A DNA stretch of 64,000 nt from Sphingobium sp. (lineage in GTDB: Bacteria; Pseudomonadota; Alphaproteobacteria; Sphingomonadales; Sphingomonadaceae): NCBI GenBank assembly GCA_017745115.1, contig JAGIAA010000001.1:62001-126000 (forward strand). Direction: 5' to 3'. Below the pieces are notes generated by a model. It had not been told where the DNA came from, ran no database searches, and was given only the letters and a program-made list of their open reading frames with translations. A program made the translations under genes and the position numbers. This document shows positions 8,988 to 17,465 of the stretch, in pieces (positions within the stretch are counted from its first letter, which is position 1; every line of letters begins with the position of its first letter).

Positions 8988-10522
8988 TGGTGACGGTGCG
9001 TATTTCCGACGACTCCCTCGCGATCGCCTGCGGCGCAGATGCCGTTGCGGCGGCCTTCGAAAAGGCGGGTCATAGCGTCGAGCGCGTCTCGAGCTGGGGT
9101 ATGCAGTGGCTCGAGCCGCTGGTCGAAATCGACGGTAAGGGTTTCGGCCCTGCCTCGCCTGCCGATGTCGCCGCTATCGTCGACGGCAGTTCGTCGCTCG
9201 CCATCGGCACGATTGCGGAACACCCGTGGATCGCGGGCCAGCAGCGCTTGACCTTTGCGCGCGCCGGCAAGACGCGTCCGACGAGCCTGGAAGACTATGA
9301 AGCGGCCGGTGGCTGGAAAGGCCTGAAGCGCGCCCGGGAAATCGGCCCGGACGCGACGGTGCAGGAAGTGCTGGACTCGGGCCTGCGCGGCCGCGGCGGC
9401 GCCGGCTTCCCGACCGGCATCAAGTGGAAGACCGTCGCCGGCGCCAAGGCCGACCAGAAATATATCGTCTGCAATGCTGACGAAGGCGACAGCGCGACCT
9501 TTGCCGATCGCATGGTCATGGAGGGCGACCCCTTCATGCTCATCGAAGGCATGGCCATTGCCGGCTTCGCGGCCGGCGCGACGCGCGGCTACATCTACTG
9601 CCGTTCCGAATATCCGCATTCGATCGCCAAGCTGCAGGACGCGATCCGCAAGAGCGCGCACATCGTCGCACCCTTCGTGCTCGAAGTGCGTGAAGGCGCC
9701 GGCGCCTATGTCTGCGGCGAAGAGACGTCGTTGCTGAACAGCCTCGAGGGCAAGCGCGGCGAAGTGCGCGCCAAGCCCCCGATCCCGGCCTTGGTCGGCC
9801 TGTTCGGCAAACCGACAATCGTCAACAATGTCCTGAGCCTGGCAGCTGTTCCTTACATTCTGTCTGAAGGCGCCAAGAGCTATGCCGACTTTGGGATGGG
9901 GCGTTCGCGCGGCACGATGCCGGTGCAGATCGCCGGCAATGTGAAGCAGGGCGGGCTCTACGAGACGGCGTTCGGCATCTCGCTCGGCGCGCTTGTCAAC
10001 GAGATCGGCGGCGGTTCAGCGAGCGGGCGTCCGGTCAAGGGCGTGCAGGTCGGCGGTCCGTTGGGTGCCTATCTCCATCCCGACCAGTTCGACATTCCGT
10101 TCGACTATGAGGCCTATGCGGCAATCGACGCGCTGATCGGCCATGGCGGCATCACCGTCTATGACGACACGGTCGATATGGCCGACATGGCCCGCTTCGC
10201 CATGGAGTTCTGCGCGGCCGAGAGCTGTGGCAAGTGCACGCCCTGCCGCATCGGCTCGACCCGCGGCACCGAACTGATCGACCGCATCCTCGCCCGCTCG
10301 CCGCGCAACCGCGACACGGTCGAGACCCTGCCCCAGATCCACAATGCGCCGACCGACCAGCGCAGCCTCGAGGACGAGATCACGCTGCTCGAGGATCTTT
10401 GCGAGACGATGAAGTTCGGTTCGCTCTGCGCGCTCGGCGGTTTCACGCCTTATCCGGTGATGAGCGCGCTCAAGCACTGGCCCGAGGATTTTGGCGCGCG
10501 CGTGCCCGAGGCGGCCGAATAA
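8987..10522 (+). CDS. fdsB: FdsB, formate dehydrogenase beta subunit
   Basis: FdsB is the NuoF-like subunit that binds FMN, a [4Fe-4S] cluster and NAD and passes electrons from formate to NAD+. The 511-residue protein has an N-terminal thioredoxin-like part (about 1-125), the FMN/NADH motif RGRGGAGFPTGIKW near residue 135, the ACVCGEE-type loop (GAYVCGEETSLLNS) near 240, and the cluster motif AAESCGKCTPCRIGSTRG near 410 with a fourth Cys in SLCALGG near 483. The start ATG at 8987 overlaps the fdsG stop by one base, and its own stop overlaps the mobA start. Confidence 0.95.
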   Translation: MVTVRISDDSLAIACGADAVAAAFEKAGHSVERVSSWGMQWLEPLVEIDGKGFGPASPADVAAIVDGSSSLAIGTIAEHPWIAGQQRLTFARAGKTRPTSLEDYEAAGGWKGLKRAREIGPDATVQEVLDSGLRGRGGAGFPTGIKWKTVAGAKADQKYIVCNADEGDSATFADRMVMEGDPFMLIEGMAIAGFAAGATRGYIYCRSEYPHSIAKLQDAIRKSAHIVAPFVLEVREGAGAYVCGEETSLLNSLEGKRGEVRAKPPIPALVGLFGKPTIVNNVLSLAAVPYILSEGAKSYADFGMGRSRGTMPVQIAGNVKQGGLYETAFGISLGALVNEIGGGSASGRPVKGVQVGGPLGAYLHPDQFDIPFDYEAYAAIDALIGHGGITVYDDTVDMADMARFAMEFCAAESCGKCTPCRIGSTRGTELIDRILARSPRNRDTVETLPQIHNAPTDQRSLEDEITLLEDLCETMKFGSLCALGGFTPYPVMSALKHWPEDFGARVPEAAE

Positions 10523-11088
10523 TGAGCTGCTGCGTCGGCCTGCTCGGCATCGATCGGAGCGCCGTTCTCGGCGCCGTGATCGCTGGCGGCAAGTCGACCC
10601 GCTTCGGCAGCGACAAGGCGCTCGCAAGGCTGCGCGGCCGCACGTTGATCGACCAGGTCGCGGAAACGCTGGCCGGGCAGACCGCAGAGGTCGTCGTGGT
10701 CGGGCGCGAGCATGAGGGCATGCAAAGCCTGGCCGACAAGCCAGCGCCGGACATGGGCCCGCTCGGCGGCATCGCGGCCGCGCTCAGCGAGGCGCAGGCG
10801 CGCGGCTACTCGGCCGTCCTGACCGCCCCGTGCGATGCGTTCGACCTGCCGGAAGACCTGCGCGAGCGGCTCTTCCCCTACCCTGCTTATGTCGCGACCC
10901 TGCCGGTCGTCGGGCTCTGGCCCGCTTTCGCCGCAGAGGATGCGCTCGCCATCCTTGAAAGTGACGAAAAGCACTCCATCAAGGGCTTTGCGGCGCGGAT
11001 TTCCGCGCGCGCCGTGCAATTGCCGCACGATCCTGCTAATATCAACACCGCTGCTGACCTCGAGAGAGCACAACGCCATGGGCTATGA
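10522..11088 (+). CDS. mobA: MobA, molybdenum cofactor guanylyltransferase
   Basis: MobA attaches GMP to molybdopterin to form the bis-MGD cofactor needed by FdsA. The 188-residue protein carries the nucleotide-binding motif LGAVIAGGKSTRFGSDKAL near residue 15, the DMGPLGGIAAAL motif near 76 and the APCDAFDLP metal motif near 98. Its ATG overlaps the last base of the fdsB stop, and its last 11 bases overlap the start of fdsA, so it is embedded between structural subunit genes. This couples cofactor maturation directly to production of the enzyme. Confidence 0.92.
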   Translation: MSCCVGLLGIDRSAVLGAVIAGGKSTRFGSDKALARLRGRTLIDQVAETLAGQTAEVVVVGREHEGMQSLADKPAPDMGPLGGIAAALSEAQARGYSAVLTAPCDAFDLPEDLRERLFPYPAYVATLPVVGLWPAFAAEDALAILESDEKHSIKGFAARISARAVQLPHDPANINTAADLERAQRHGL

Positions 11089-13933
11089 ATCACAGACCGA
11101 TTTCGGCACACCCGCCTCCAATTCGGAGAAGATGGTCACTCTGACCATCGACGGGCGCTCCGTCACCGTGCCCGAGGGCACCAGCGTGATGCGCGCAGCG
11201 GCAGAATCCGGCGGCTCAATCCCCAAGCTCTGCGCGACGGACAATGTGAAGAGCTTCGGCTCCTGCCGGCTCTGCCTCGTCGAGATCGACGGCGCGCGGG
11301 GCACCCCGGCGAGCTGTACGACACCGGTCGGCGAAGGCATGAACGTTCACACCCAGACCCCGCGCCTGCAGAAGCTGCGCAAGGGCGTCATGGAGCTGTA
11401 CATCTCCGATCACCCCCTGGACTGCCTGACCTGCTCGGACAATGGCGATTGCGAGCTGCAGGACAATGCCGCGGCTGTCGGCCTGCGCGATGTGCGCTAC
11501 GGCTATTCGGGCGAGAACCACATGGGTCTCGCGACCGACATCTCGAACCCCTATTTCGACTTCGACCCCAGCAAGTGCATCGTCTGCTCGCGCTGCGTGC
11601 GCGCCTGCGACGAGGTGCAGGGCACGCTGGCGCTGACGATCGAAGGACGTGGCTTCGCCTCGAAGGTCTCGGCCGGCCTCGCCAGCGACGATTTCCTCTC
11701 GTCCGACTGCGTCTCGTGCGGCGCCTGCGTGCAGGCCTGCCCGACCGCGACGCTGCAGGAAAAGTCGATGAAGGAGATCGGCAAGCCCGAGCGCGCGGTC
11801 GTCACGACCTGCGCCTATTGCGGCGTCGGCTGCACGTTCCGCGCGGAGATGCGCGGCGAGCAGCTCGTGCGCATGGTCCCCTGGAAGGACGGCAAGGCCA
11901 ATCGCGGCCATAGCTGCGTCAAGGGCCGCTTCGCCTGGGGCTATGCCAATCACCAGGACCGCATCACCCAGCCGATGATCCGCAAGTCGGTGGATGAGCC
12001 CTGGCAGGTGGTGAGCTGGGACGAGGCGATCAGCTACACCGCATCCGAGATCAAGCGGCTCAAGGACAAGCATGGTGCCCGCGCGCTGGGCGGCATCACC
12101 TCGTCGCGCTGCACCAACGAGGAGTCGTTCCTCGTCCAGAAACTGATCCGCGCCGGCTTCGGTTCGAACAACACCGACACCTGCGCCCGCGTCTGCCACT
12201 CGCCGACCGGCTACGGCCTCTCGACCGCGTTCGGCACCTCGGCGGGCACGCAGGATTTCGACAGCGTCATGGACAGTGACGTGATCCTCGTGATCGGCGC
12301 CAACCCGACCGACGCCCACCCGGTGTTCGCCAGCCGCATGAAGCGCCGCATCCGCGAGGGTGCGAAGCTGATCGTGATCGATCCGCGCCGCATCGATCTG
12401 GTGCGTTCGGCGCACATCGAGGCGGACTATCATCTGCCGCTCCAGCCCGGCACCAACGTCGCCGTGCTGACCGCCCTCGCCCACGTCATCGTGACCGAGG
12501 GTCTCGCAGCCGAAGCCTTCGTCAAGGAGCGCTGCGACTGGGACGAGTATCAGGATTGGGCCGCGTTCGTATCGGACGAGAAGAATTCGCCCGAGTTCCT
12601 CGAGCCCGTCACGCGCGTGAAGGCTGAAGACATTCGCGGTGCCGCCCGCCTGTTCGCGACCGGCGGCAACGGCGCGATCTACTACGGCCTCGGCGTCACC
12701 GAGCACAGCCAGGGCAGCTCGACCGTGCTCGCCATCGCCAACCTCGCCATGGTCACCGGCAATATCGGCCGCCGCGGCGTCGGCGTGAACCCGCTGCGTG
12801 GCCAGAACAACGTGCAAGGCAGCTGCGACATGGGCAGCTTCCCGCACGAGCTCTCCGGTTACCGCCACGTCGCGGACAATGCGGTGCGCAAGCAGTTCGA
12901 GGACGATTGGGGCGTCACGCTCGATCCGGAGCCCGGCCTGCGCATTCCCAACATGCTCGACGCCGCCGTCGATGGCTCGTTCAAGGTGCTCTACGTGCAG
13001 GGCGAGGACATTCTCCAGTCCGACCCGAACACCCATCACGTCGCGGCCGGCCTGAAGGCCATGGAATGCGTCATCGTCCAGGACCTCTTCCTGAACGAGA
13101 CCGCCAACTACGCGCACATCTTCCTGCCCGGCTCGACCTTCCTTGAGAAGAACGGCACCTTCACCAATGCCGAGCGCCGTATCCAGCTCGTCCGCAAGGT
13201 CATGGAGCCGGCGAACGGCTATGAGGATTGGGAAGTCACGATGCTGCTCGCCAATGCGCTGGGCTGCGGCTGGACCTACGAGCATCCCAAGGAGATTCTC
13301 GACGAGATCGCCCGCCTGACCCCGACCTTTGCGGGCGTCAGCTGGGAGCGCCTCGACAATGAGGGCTCGCTGCAGTGGCCGGTCAACGAGAAGTTCCCCG
13401 ACGGCTCGCCGATCATGCACGTCGATGGCTTCGTGCGCGGCAAGGGCAAGTTCGTCGTCACGGAATATGTGCCGACCGACGAAAAGACCGGCCCCCGCTA
13501 CCCGCTGCTGCTCACCACGGGCCGCATCCTCAGCCAGTATAACGTCGGCGCGCAGACTCGCCGCACCGAGAACACGGCCTGGCATCCCGAGGACGTGCTG
13601 GAGATCCACCCGATCGATGCGGAAGACCGCGGCGTGAAGGATGGCGACTGGGTGAAGCTGGCCAGCCGCACGGGCGAAACCACGCTGCGCGCGCTCATCA
13701 CCGACCGCGTGGCGCCAGGCGTCGTCTACACGACCTTCCACCACCCCTCCGCGCAGGTGAACGTCGTCACGACCGAATATTCGGACTGGGCAACCAACTG
13801 CCCCGAATACAAGGTGACAGCAGTGCAGATCACCCCGTCGAACGGGCCGACCGACTGGCAGGAAGACTATGCCAGCTGGTCAGAACGTTCGCGGCGGATC
13901 AAGGCCAGCATAACGGCCGAGGCGGCGGAGTAA
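11078..13933 (+). CDS. fdsA: FdsA, formate dehydrogenase catalytic alpha subunit
   Basis: FdsA oxidises formate to CO2 at a molybdenum bis-MGD centre in the cytosol; no Tat signal is present, as expected for the soluble NAD-linked enzyme. The 951-residue chain starts with a [2Fe-2S] ferredoxin domain (Cys in CATDNVKSFGSCRLCLVE, about 48-63), then His/Cys and two [4Fe-4S] motifs (CIVCSRCVRAC and CVSCGACVQAC), then the molybdopterin domain with a fourth cluster (CAYCGVGC). The catalytic Cys lies in RVCHSPTGYGL, followed by the active-site His. A C-terminal molydop-binding domain ends the chain. ATG 11078 sits inside the 3' end of mobA. Confidence 0.96.
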   Translation: MGYESQTDFGTPASNSEKMVTLTIDGRSVTVPEGTSVMRAAAESGGSIPKLCATDNVKSFGSCRLCLVEIDGARGTPASCTTPVGEGMNVHTQTPRLQKLRKGVMELYISDHPLDCLTCSDNGDCELQDNAAAVGLRDVRYGYSGENHMGLATDISNPYFDFDPSKCIVCSRCVRACDEVQGTLALTIEGRGFASKVSAGLASDDFLSSDCVSCGACVQACPTATLQEKSMKEIGKPERAVVTTCAYCGVGCTFRAEMRGEQLVRMVPWKDGKANRGHSCVKGRFAWGYANHQDRITQPMIRKSVDEPWQVVSWDEAISYTASEIKRLKDKHGARALGGITSSRCTNEESFLVQKLIRAGFGSNNTDTCARVCHSPTGYGLSTAFGTSAGTQDFDSVMDSDVILVIGANPTDAHPVFASRMKRRIREGAKLIVIDPRRIDLVRSAHIEADYHLPLQPGTNVAVLTALAHVIVTEGLAAEAFVKERCDWDEYQDWAAFVSDEKNSPEFLEPVTRVKAEDIRGAARLFATGGNGAIYYGLGVTEHSQGSSTVLAIANLAMVTGNIGRRGVGVNPLRGQNNVQGSCDMGSFPHELSGYRHVADNAVRKQFEDDWGVTLDPEPGLRIPNMLDAAVDGSFKVLYVQGEDILQSDPNTHHVAAGLKAMECVIVQDLFLNETANYAHIFLPGSTFLEKNGTFTNAERRIQLVRKVMEPANGYEDWEVTMLLANALGCGWTYEHPKEILDEIARLTPTFAGVSWERLDNEGSLQWPVNEKFPDGSPIMHVDGFVRGKGKFVVTEYVPTDEKTGPRYPLLLTTGRILSQYNVGAQTRRTENTAWHPEDVLEIHPIDAEDRGVKDGDWVKLASRTGETTLRALITDRVAPGVVYTTFHHPSAQVNVVTTEYSDWATNCPEYKVTAVQITPSNGPTDWQEDYASWSERSRRIKASITAEAAE

Positions 13934-13938
13934 GCGGC

Positions 13939-14166
13939 ATGGATATCGAGCGCCTCACCTATATGGCCAACCAGATCGCGCGCAATGTCGAGGCGCGCGG
14001 ACATGACGTGGCCGTCGCGGATGCGGCGGTTCACATCATCAAGTTCTGGGATCCGCGCATGAAAGCGACCATGCTCAACAGCGACCGCTCCGGCTTGTCG
14101 CCGATCGCGACCGAAGCGATGCTCAAGGTCGAAGCTGACGTGAAAGCGAAAGCCCAAGCCGCCTGA
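13939..14166 (+). CDS. fdsD: FdsD, formate dehydrogenase delta subunit
   Basis: A 75-residue protein of the FdsD family, recognised by the N-terminal LTYMANQIARN helix and the HIIKFWDPRMKATM motif. FdsD is a small subunit needed for a fully active, stable Fds complex, with a proposed role in cofactor delivery. It starts five bases after fdsA and its stop overlaps the fdhD start (ATGA), so the operon is fully coupled. Confidence 0.93.
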   Translation: MDIERLTYMANQIARNVEARGHDVAVADAAVHIIKFWDPRMKATMLNSDRSGLSPIATEAMLKVEADVKAKAQAA

Positions 14167-14936
14167 TGACCGACAACGGGCTGACCGCAATCCGTCCGGA
14201 CGGCTCAACCCGCCCGGCGGAACGTCCGTTCGCTCCGGAAATTCCCGTTGCGCTCGAATATAACGGCCTCTCTTATGCGGTCATGATGGCGAGCCCAACG
14301 GACCTCGAGGATTTCGTCACAGGCTTCGCATTGACCGAGGGGCTGGCGGCAGCGGTAGAGGACATCACCGGCATCGATCTCGCAGAGACCGACATGGGCT
14401 GGATCGCCCGCGCCACCATCACGTCGCTGGCCGTCGAGCAGCTCCAGGAGCGCGTCCGCGCACGCGTCGCGGAATCCTCCTGTGGCCTTTGCGGCATCGA
14501 CAATCTCGAAGTGATCGCCAAGCCCCTGCCACCCGTCACGGCGCATGAGCCGATTGTACCGGACGCGATCTTCAGGGCCCTCAACGATATTCGCGATCTC
14601 CAGCCCGGCAATCGCGCGACCGGCGGCATGCACGCCGCCGCCTTCATCCGCGCCGACGGCAGCATCGTGACGGTGCGCGAAGATGTCGGACGGCATAACG
14701 CGCTCGACAAGCTGATCGGCGCCATGGCGCGTGCGAAAACGTCGCTCGCCGGCGGCTTCATCCTATCGACGGCGCGCTGCAGCTACGAGATCGTCGAGAA
14801 GGCGGTTAAAGCCGGTGCGACGACATTGGTCACCATTTCGGTGCCGACCAGCATGGCGGCGGCGCGCGCACGCACGGCTGGCCTCTCGCTCTTCGCCCTC
14901 GCCCGGCCCGACGAGATCCTGCAAGTGGTGCCTTGA
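14166..14936 (+). CDS. fdhD: FdhD (FdsC), sulfurtransferase for formate dehydrogenase
   Basis: FdhD binds the bis-MGD cofactor and passes sulfur to the molybdenum to give the active sulfido ligand. The 256-residue protein has the signature ESSCGLCGIDNLE near residue 100, with the two Cys of the CxxC loop, and the conserved GGMHAAAF and REDVGRHNALDKLIG motifs near 155 and 178. It closes the core fdsGB-mobA-fdsAD-fdhD operon. The next gene starts at the base after its stop. Confidence 0.95.
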   Translation: MTDNGLTAIRPDGSTRPAERPFAPEIPVALEYNGLSYAVMMASPTDLEDFVTGFALTEGLAAAVEDITGIDLAETDMGWIARATITSLAVEQLQERVRARVAESSCGLCGIDNLEVIAKPLPPVTAHEPIVPDAIFRALNDIRDLQPGNRATGGMHAAAFIRADGSIVTVREDVGRHNALDKLIGAMARAKTSLAGGFILSTARCSYEIVEKAVKAGATTLVTISVPTSMAAARARTAGLSLFALARPDEILQVVP

Positions 14937-15410
14937 ATGCAGATCGTGTCCGATGACCTCACGGGCGCTACGACCCGCGCCCTGCTCACTTTTCATCATC
15001 AGGCGATGCACGCCGTCTCCCCGCCCGGCACGGCCTTTGCGCTCGATCTGTCCGGCCTGCAACAGCCCGGCATCACCGTCTGGACAGTCCGCGACGGCGA
15101 AGCGGTGCTCGGCATCGGTGCGCTCAAAGTGCTGCCGGACGGCACGGGCGAAGTGAAGTCAATGCGCACCGATCCCGATCACCTGCGCAAGGGCGTCGCC
15201 CGCTTCATGCTGGAGCACATCATCGCTGAGGCCAAGGCACGCGGCCTGTCCCGGCTCAGCCTGGAGACCGGCACCGGCCCCGATTTCGAAGCAGCATTGA
15301 CGCTCTACCGCAGGCGCGGCTTCATCGAAGGCGAAGCGTTCGGCGACTATACCGCCGTTGCCGACAGCGGCTTCAACCGCTTCTTCCATCTGGATCTGGC
15401 GACCGCCTGA
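14937..15410 (+). CDS. GNAT-family N-acetyltransferase
   Basis: A 157-residue acetyltransferase. The acetyl-CoA binding motif A is visible as RTDPDHLRKGVARFMLEHII near residue 78, followed by the LSLETGTGPDFEAALTLYRRRGF motif typical of small-molecule GNAT enzymes. The ATG directly abuts the fdhD stop, so it is probably the last gene of the fds transcript. The substrate cannot be told; there is no evident link to formate metabolism beyond position. Confidence 0.85.
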   Translation: MQIVSDDLTGATTRALLTFHHQAMHAVSPPGTAFALDLSGLQQPGITVWTVRDGEAVLGIGALKVLPDGTGEVKSMRTDPDHLRKGVARFMLEHIIAEAKARGLSRLSLETGTGPDFEAALTLYRRRGFIEGEAFGDYTAVADSGFNRFFHLDLATA

Positions 15411-15442
15411 AAAGCAAAGGGCGGCCCGTTACCGGACCGCCC
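15411..15442 (-). terminator. Hairpin terminator between convergent genes
   Basis: The gap between the acetyltransferase and the convergent transporter holds a GC-rich hairpin (GGGCGG at 15419-15424 pairing with CCGCCC at 15437-15442, with further inner pairs). On the minus strand it is followed by a T-rich stretch (TTTGCTTTT, complement of 15411-15418), so it should act mainly as the terminator of the transporter gene, and weakly for the fds transcript. Confidence 0.7.
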
Positions 15443-15468
15443 AGCTATTTCCTGGATTACAAAGAGGC

Positions 15469-16803
15469 TCAGGCCTTGCCGGCAACGACCTCGTCGCCGT
15501 CGCGCTCCGGCAACATCAGGAACAGGATCAACGAGGCCACCGAGCCCATCGCCATGATGGTGGAGACCGTGAGCAGCTGGTCGTTGCCGAGCCAGGTGAA
15601 CAGCGCGCCCGCAATGATCGGACTGCCAGCTGCACCCAGTCGGCCGATACCGAGCACGAAGCCCGTGCCGGTCGCGCGGGCATGTGCCGGAAAGCCGCGA
15701 GCGAAGGCGGCGTAGTAGCCGCTGATCGCGGCGTTCGTGAAGAAGCCGGTCAGGACGGTTGCCCACTGCCAGCCATCGAGCGTCTCGCGGCCGAGACCGA
15801 ACGCGGCCACAGCCACCGTGCCGATCAGGAGCATCAGGGCGGTCGGCCATTTGATCCCGAACCGCGCCATCACGAAGCCGAACAGAAGGCTGCCGAAGAA
15901 GCCGCCGACATTGGCCCAGGTCAGTACGGTGGCCGCCTGGCCAGGCGCATATCCCGGAGGATAGTCGGCGACGATCTGCACTGCGAATTTGAGGATGTAG
16001 TAGAAGGTGATCGTGTGGAACATATAGCCAAAGGCCAGCAGCAGCGTGACGGGACGCAGCTTGGGGTTGGACAAGATGTCGGTGATCTTGGGCTTAGCGC
16101 TCGTGCTCGAGGCCGAAGGCAGGGCATCGATGGCGGGCAAGCTGAACGCACGAAGCGCCTTGTTGACGCCGGCCAGGTTGTTCTTGCTGGCGCAATAGGC
16201 TGCGGTTTCCGGCATCGCGAGCATCACGACGGGAATGAGTACGGCGGTTACAATGGCGCCGAACAGGAACACCGCGCGCCAGCCATGATCGGGGAGAAGC
16301 CATTCCGATGCCGCGACACCGCCGATGATCGCACCCAGCGGATAGCCGGCGACATAGGCCGCAATCGAAGCACGGCGCCACTTTCCATTGGAGCATTCGG
16401 CGGTCACGGCATTGGTCGCCGCCAGCATGCCACCGATGCCGATGCCGGTGAGGAAGCGATAGCCGACCATCGGAGGCACGGCATGCGCCGTGCTGGCGAG
16501 GAACATTCCGATCGCCATGAGGACGAGGCAGCCCAGCATGGTCAGCTTGCGGCCAAAGCGGTCTGCCAGGCCGCCCAGCAGGACCGAGCCGAAGCCCATG
16601 CCGACGAGTTCGGCGGAGAGCACCAGGCCGAGTTCCGAACGGGGGATACCCCATTCCTTTGAAATGCCGGGAGACGCAAAAGCACTGGACAGAACGTCGA
16701 ATCCGTCGAGCGCGTTCAGCAAGACCATCAGGATCACGACGATCCATTGCCGCGCAGACATTGGCCCGCTGTCGATGACCTGGCGTGGGTCAGTTGCTGC
16801 CAT
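15469..16803 (-). CDS. MFS transporter, aromatic acid:H+ symporter type
   Basis: A 444-residue major facilitator with about 12 membrane helices. Helix 1 carries the DGFD motif (NALDGFDVLSSAFASP) typical of the aromatic acid:H+ symporter group (PcaK, VanK and relatives), and the loop after helix 2 has the standard GGLADRFGRK motif. It probably imports a phenolic acid by proton symport. A MarR regulator lies directly upstream on the same strand and a lignostilbene dioxygenase is divergent from that, which points to lignin-derived acids as substrates. The precise substrate is unknown. Confidence 0.85.
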   Translation of the reverse strand: MAATDPRQVIDSGPMSARQWIVVILMVLLNALDGFDVLSSAFASPGISKEWGIPRSELGLVLSAELVGMGFGSVLLGGLADRFGRKLTMLGCLVLMAIGMFLASTAHAVPPMVGYRFLTGIGIGGMLAATNAVTAECSNGKWRRASIAAYVAGYPLGAIIGGVAASEWLLPDHGWRAVFLFGAIVTAVLIPVVMLAMPETAAYCASKNNLAGVNKALRAFSLPAIDALPSASSTSAKPKITDILSNPKLRPVTLLLAFGYMFHTITFYYILKFAVQIVADYPPGYAPGQAATVLTWANVGGFFGSLLFGFVMARFGIKWPTALMLLIGTVAVAAFGLGRETLDGWQWATVLTGFFTNAAISGYYAAFARGFPAHARATGTGFVLGIGRLGAAGSPIIAGALFTWLGNDQLLTVSTIMAMGSVASLILFLMLPERDGDEVVAGKA

Positions 16804-16860
16804 TGATAGTCCCCTCCCGAAACCGATCGGCCGTGCGGCCCTGTCGTATTGTTACCGAAT

Positions 16861-17361
16861 CTATTCGTGAATACGGCGCAAAAGCTCGATGAGCAATGCC
16901 GCCTCGCGCTTGGTAAAGCGTGCGCGAACCCACTGTTCATGCTCGTCGATGCAGCGCCGTGCCTCGAGCAGCGCCTCATGGCCCGGAACGGTCAGCGTCA
17001 GCGTCTGGCGGCGGCGATCCCGCTTGGATTCGCCGCGCACGAGCAGCCCGCGGGCCTCGAGCCGGTTGATGATCGCCATGGTGGTGGCGCGGTCCATCTG
17101 CAGGCGGCGTCCGATGTCGGCCTGAGCGATATGCGGATGATCGTCGATCAGCCAGAGAACCGAGACCATCTTCTGCGTGAGGCCGAGCTCGGCGAACGTT
17201 TCGGTGAAGTGACGATAGGTCGCGCCATGAGCGAGACGGATGTGAAAGCCGATGACGTCATCGAGCGCGCCGATATCGCCATCGTTGGCCGGCGCGGCCC
17301 TATTGCTTGCGGACCCGGCATTTGCGACCATCGCCGAACCCTGCCTTTCTTCTGCGTCCAA
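16861..17361 (-). CDS. MarR-family transcriptional regulator
   Basis: A 166-residue winged-helix regulator. The recognition region reads ADIGRRLQMDRATTMAIINRLEARGLLVRG (about residues 78-107), followed by the wing with KRDRRRQTLTLT. MarR proteins often repress aromatic catabolism genes and release DNA on binding a phenolic ligand. The start is a TTG at 17361 with a good ribosome binding site (GGGAGAG on the minus strand); an ATG ten codons in is the alternative. It lies between the transporter (same strand) and the divergent dioxygenase, with a palindrome at 17407-17419 that may be its operator. Confidence 0.88.
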   Translation of the reverse strand: MDAEERQGSAMVANAGSASNRAAPANDGDIGALDDVIGFHIRLAHGATYRHFTETFAELGLTQKMVSVLWLIDDHPHIAQADIGRRLQMDRATTMAIINRLEARGLLVRGESKRDRRRQTLTLTVPGHEALLEARRCIDEHEQWVRARFTKREAALLIELLRRIHE

Positions 17362-17406
17362 CTCTTGCTCTCCCGAGGACCTCGTGCGACCCCCAATTGA
17401 CTAGGC

Positions 17407-17444
17407 GCAAAGACTTTGCCCATTTCGTAAGCGTAGCATACAAT
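17407..17444 (+). promoter_or_regulatory. Candidate promoter and MarR operator for the dioxygenase gene
   Basis: A perfect 13-base palindrome GCAAAGACTTTGC (17407-17419) overlaps a possible -35 box TTTGCC (17415-17420). An 18-base spacer leads to a good -10 box TACAAT (17439-17444), 22 bases before the dioxygenase ATG. Because a MarR gene is divergently placed next to it, the palindrome is the best candidate operator. The site is read from the sequence; regulation is inference. Confidence 0.5.
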
Positions 17445-17465
17445 TCTGAGCGAGAGGAGCAAGCC

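Noticed and set aside
11216..13744. Very long open frame antisense to fdsA, and similar long antisense frames over flhA, bamB/der, the transporters and the PQQ genes (for example 5586-7037, 24087-25517, 47084-48880, 49101-51203)
   Set aside because: In GC-rich DNA the antisense frame of a real gene is often open. These have low-complexity composition, no family motifs and no ribosome binding sites, while the opposite strand encodes clear proteins.
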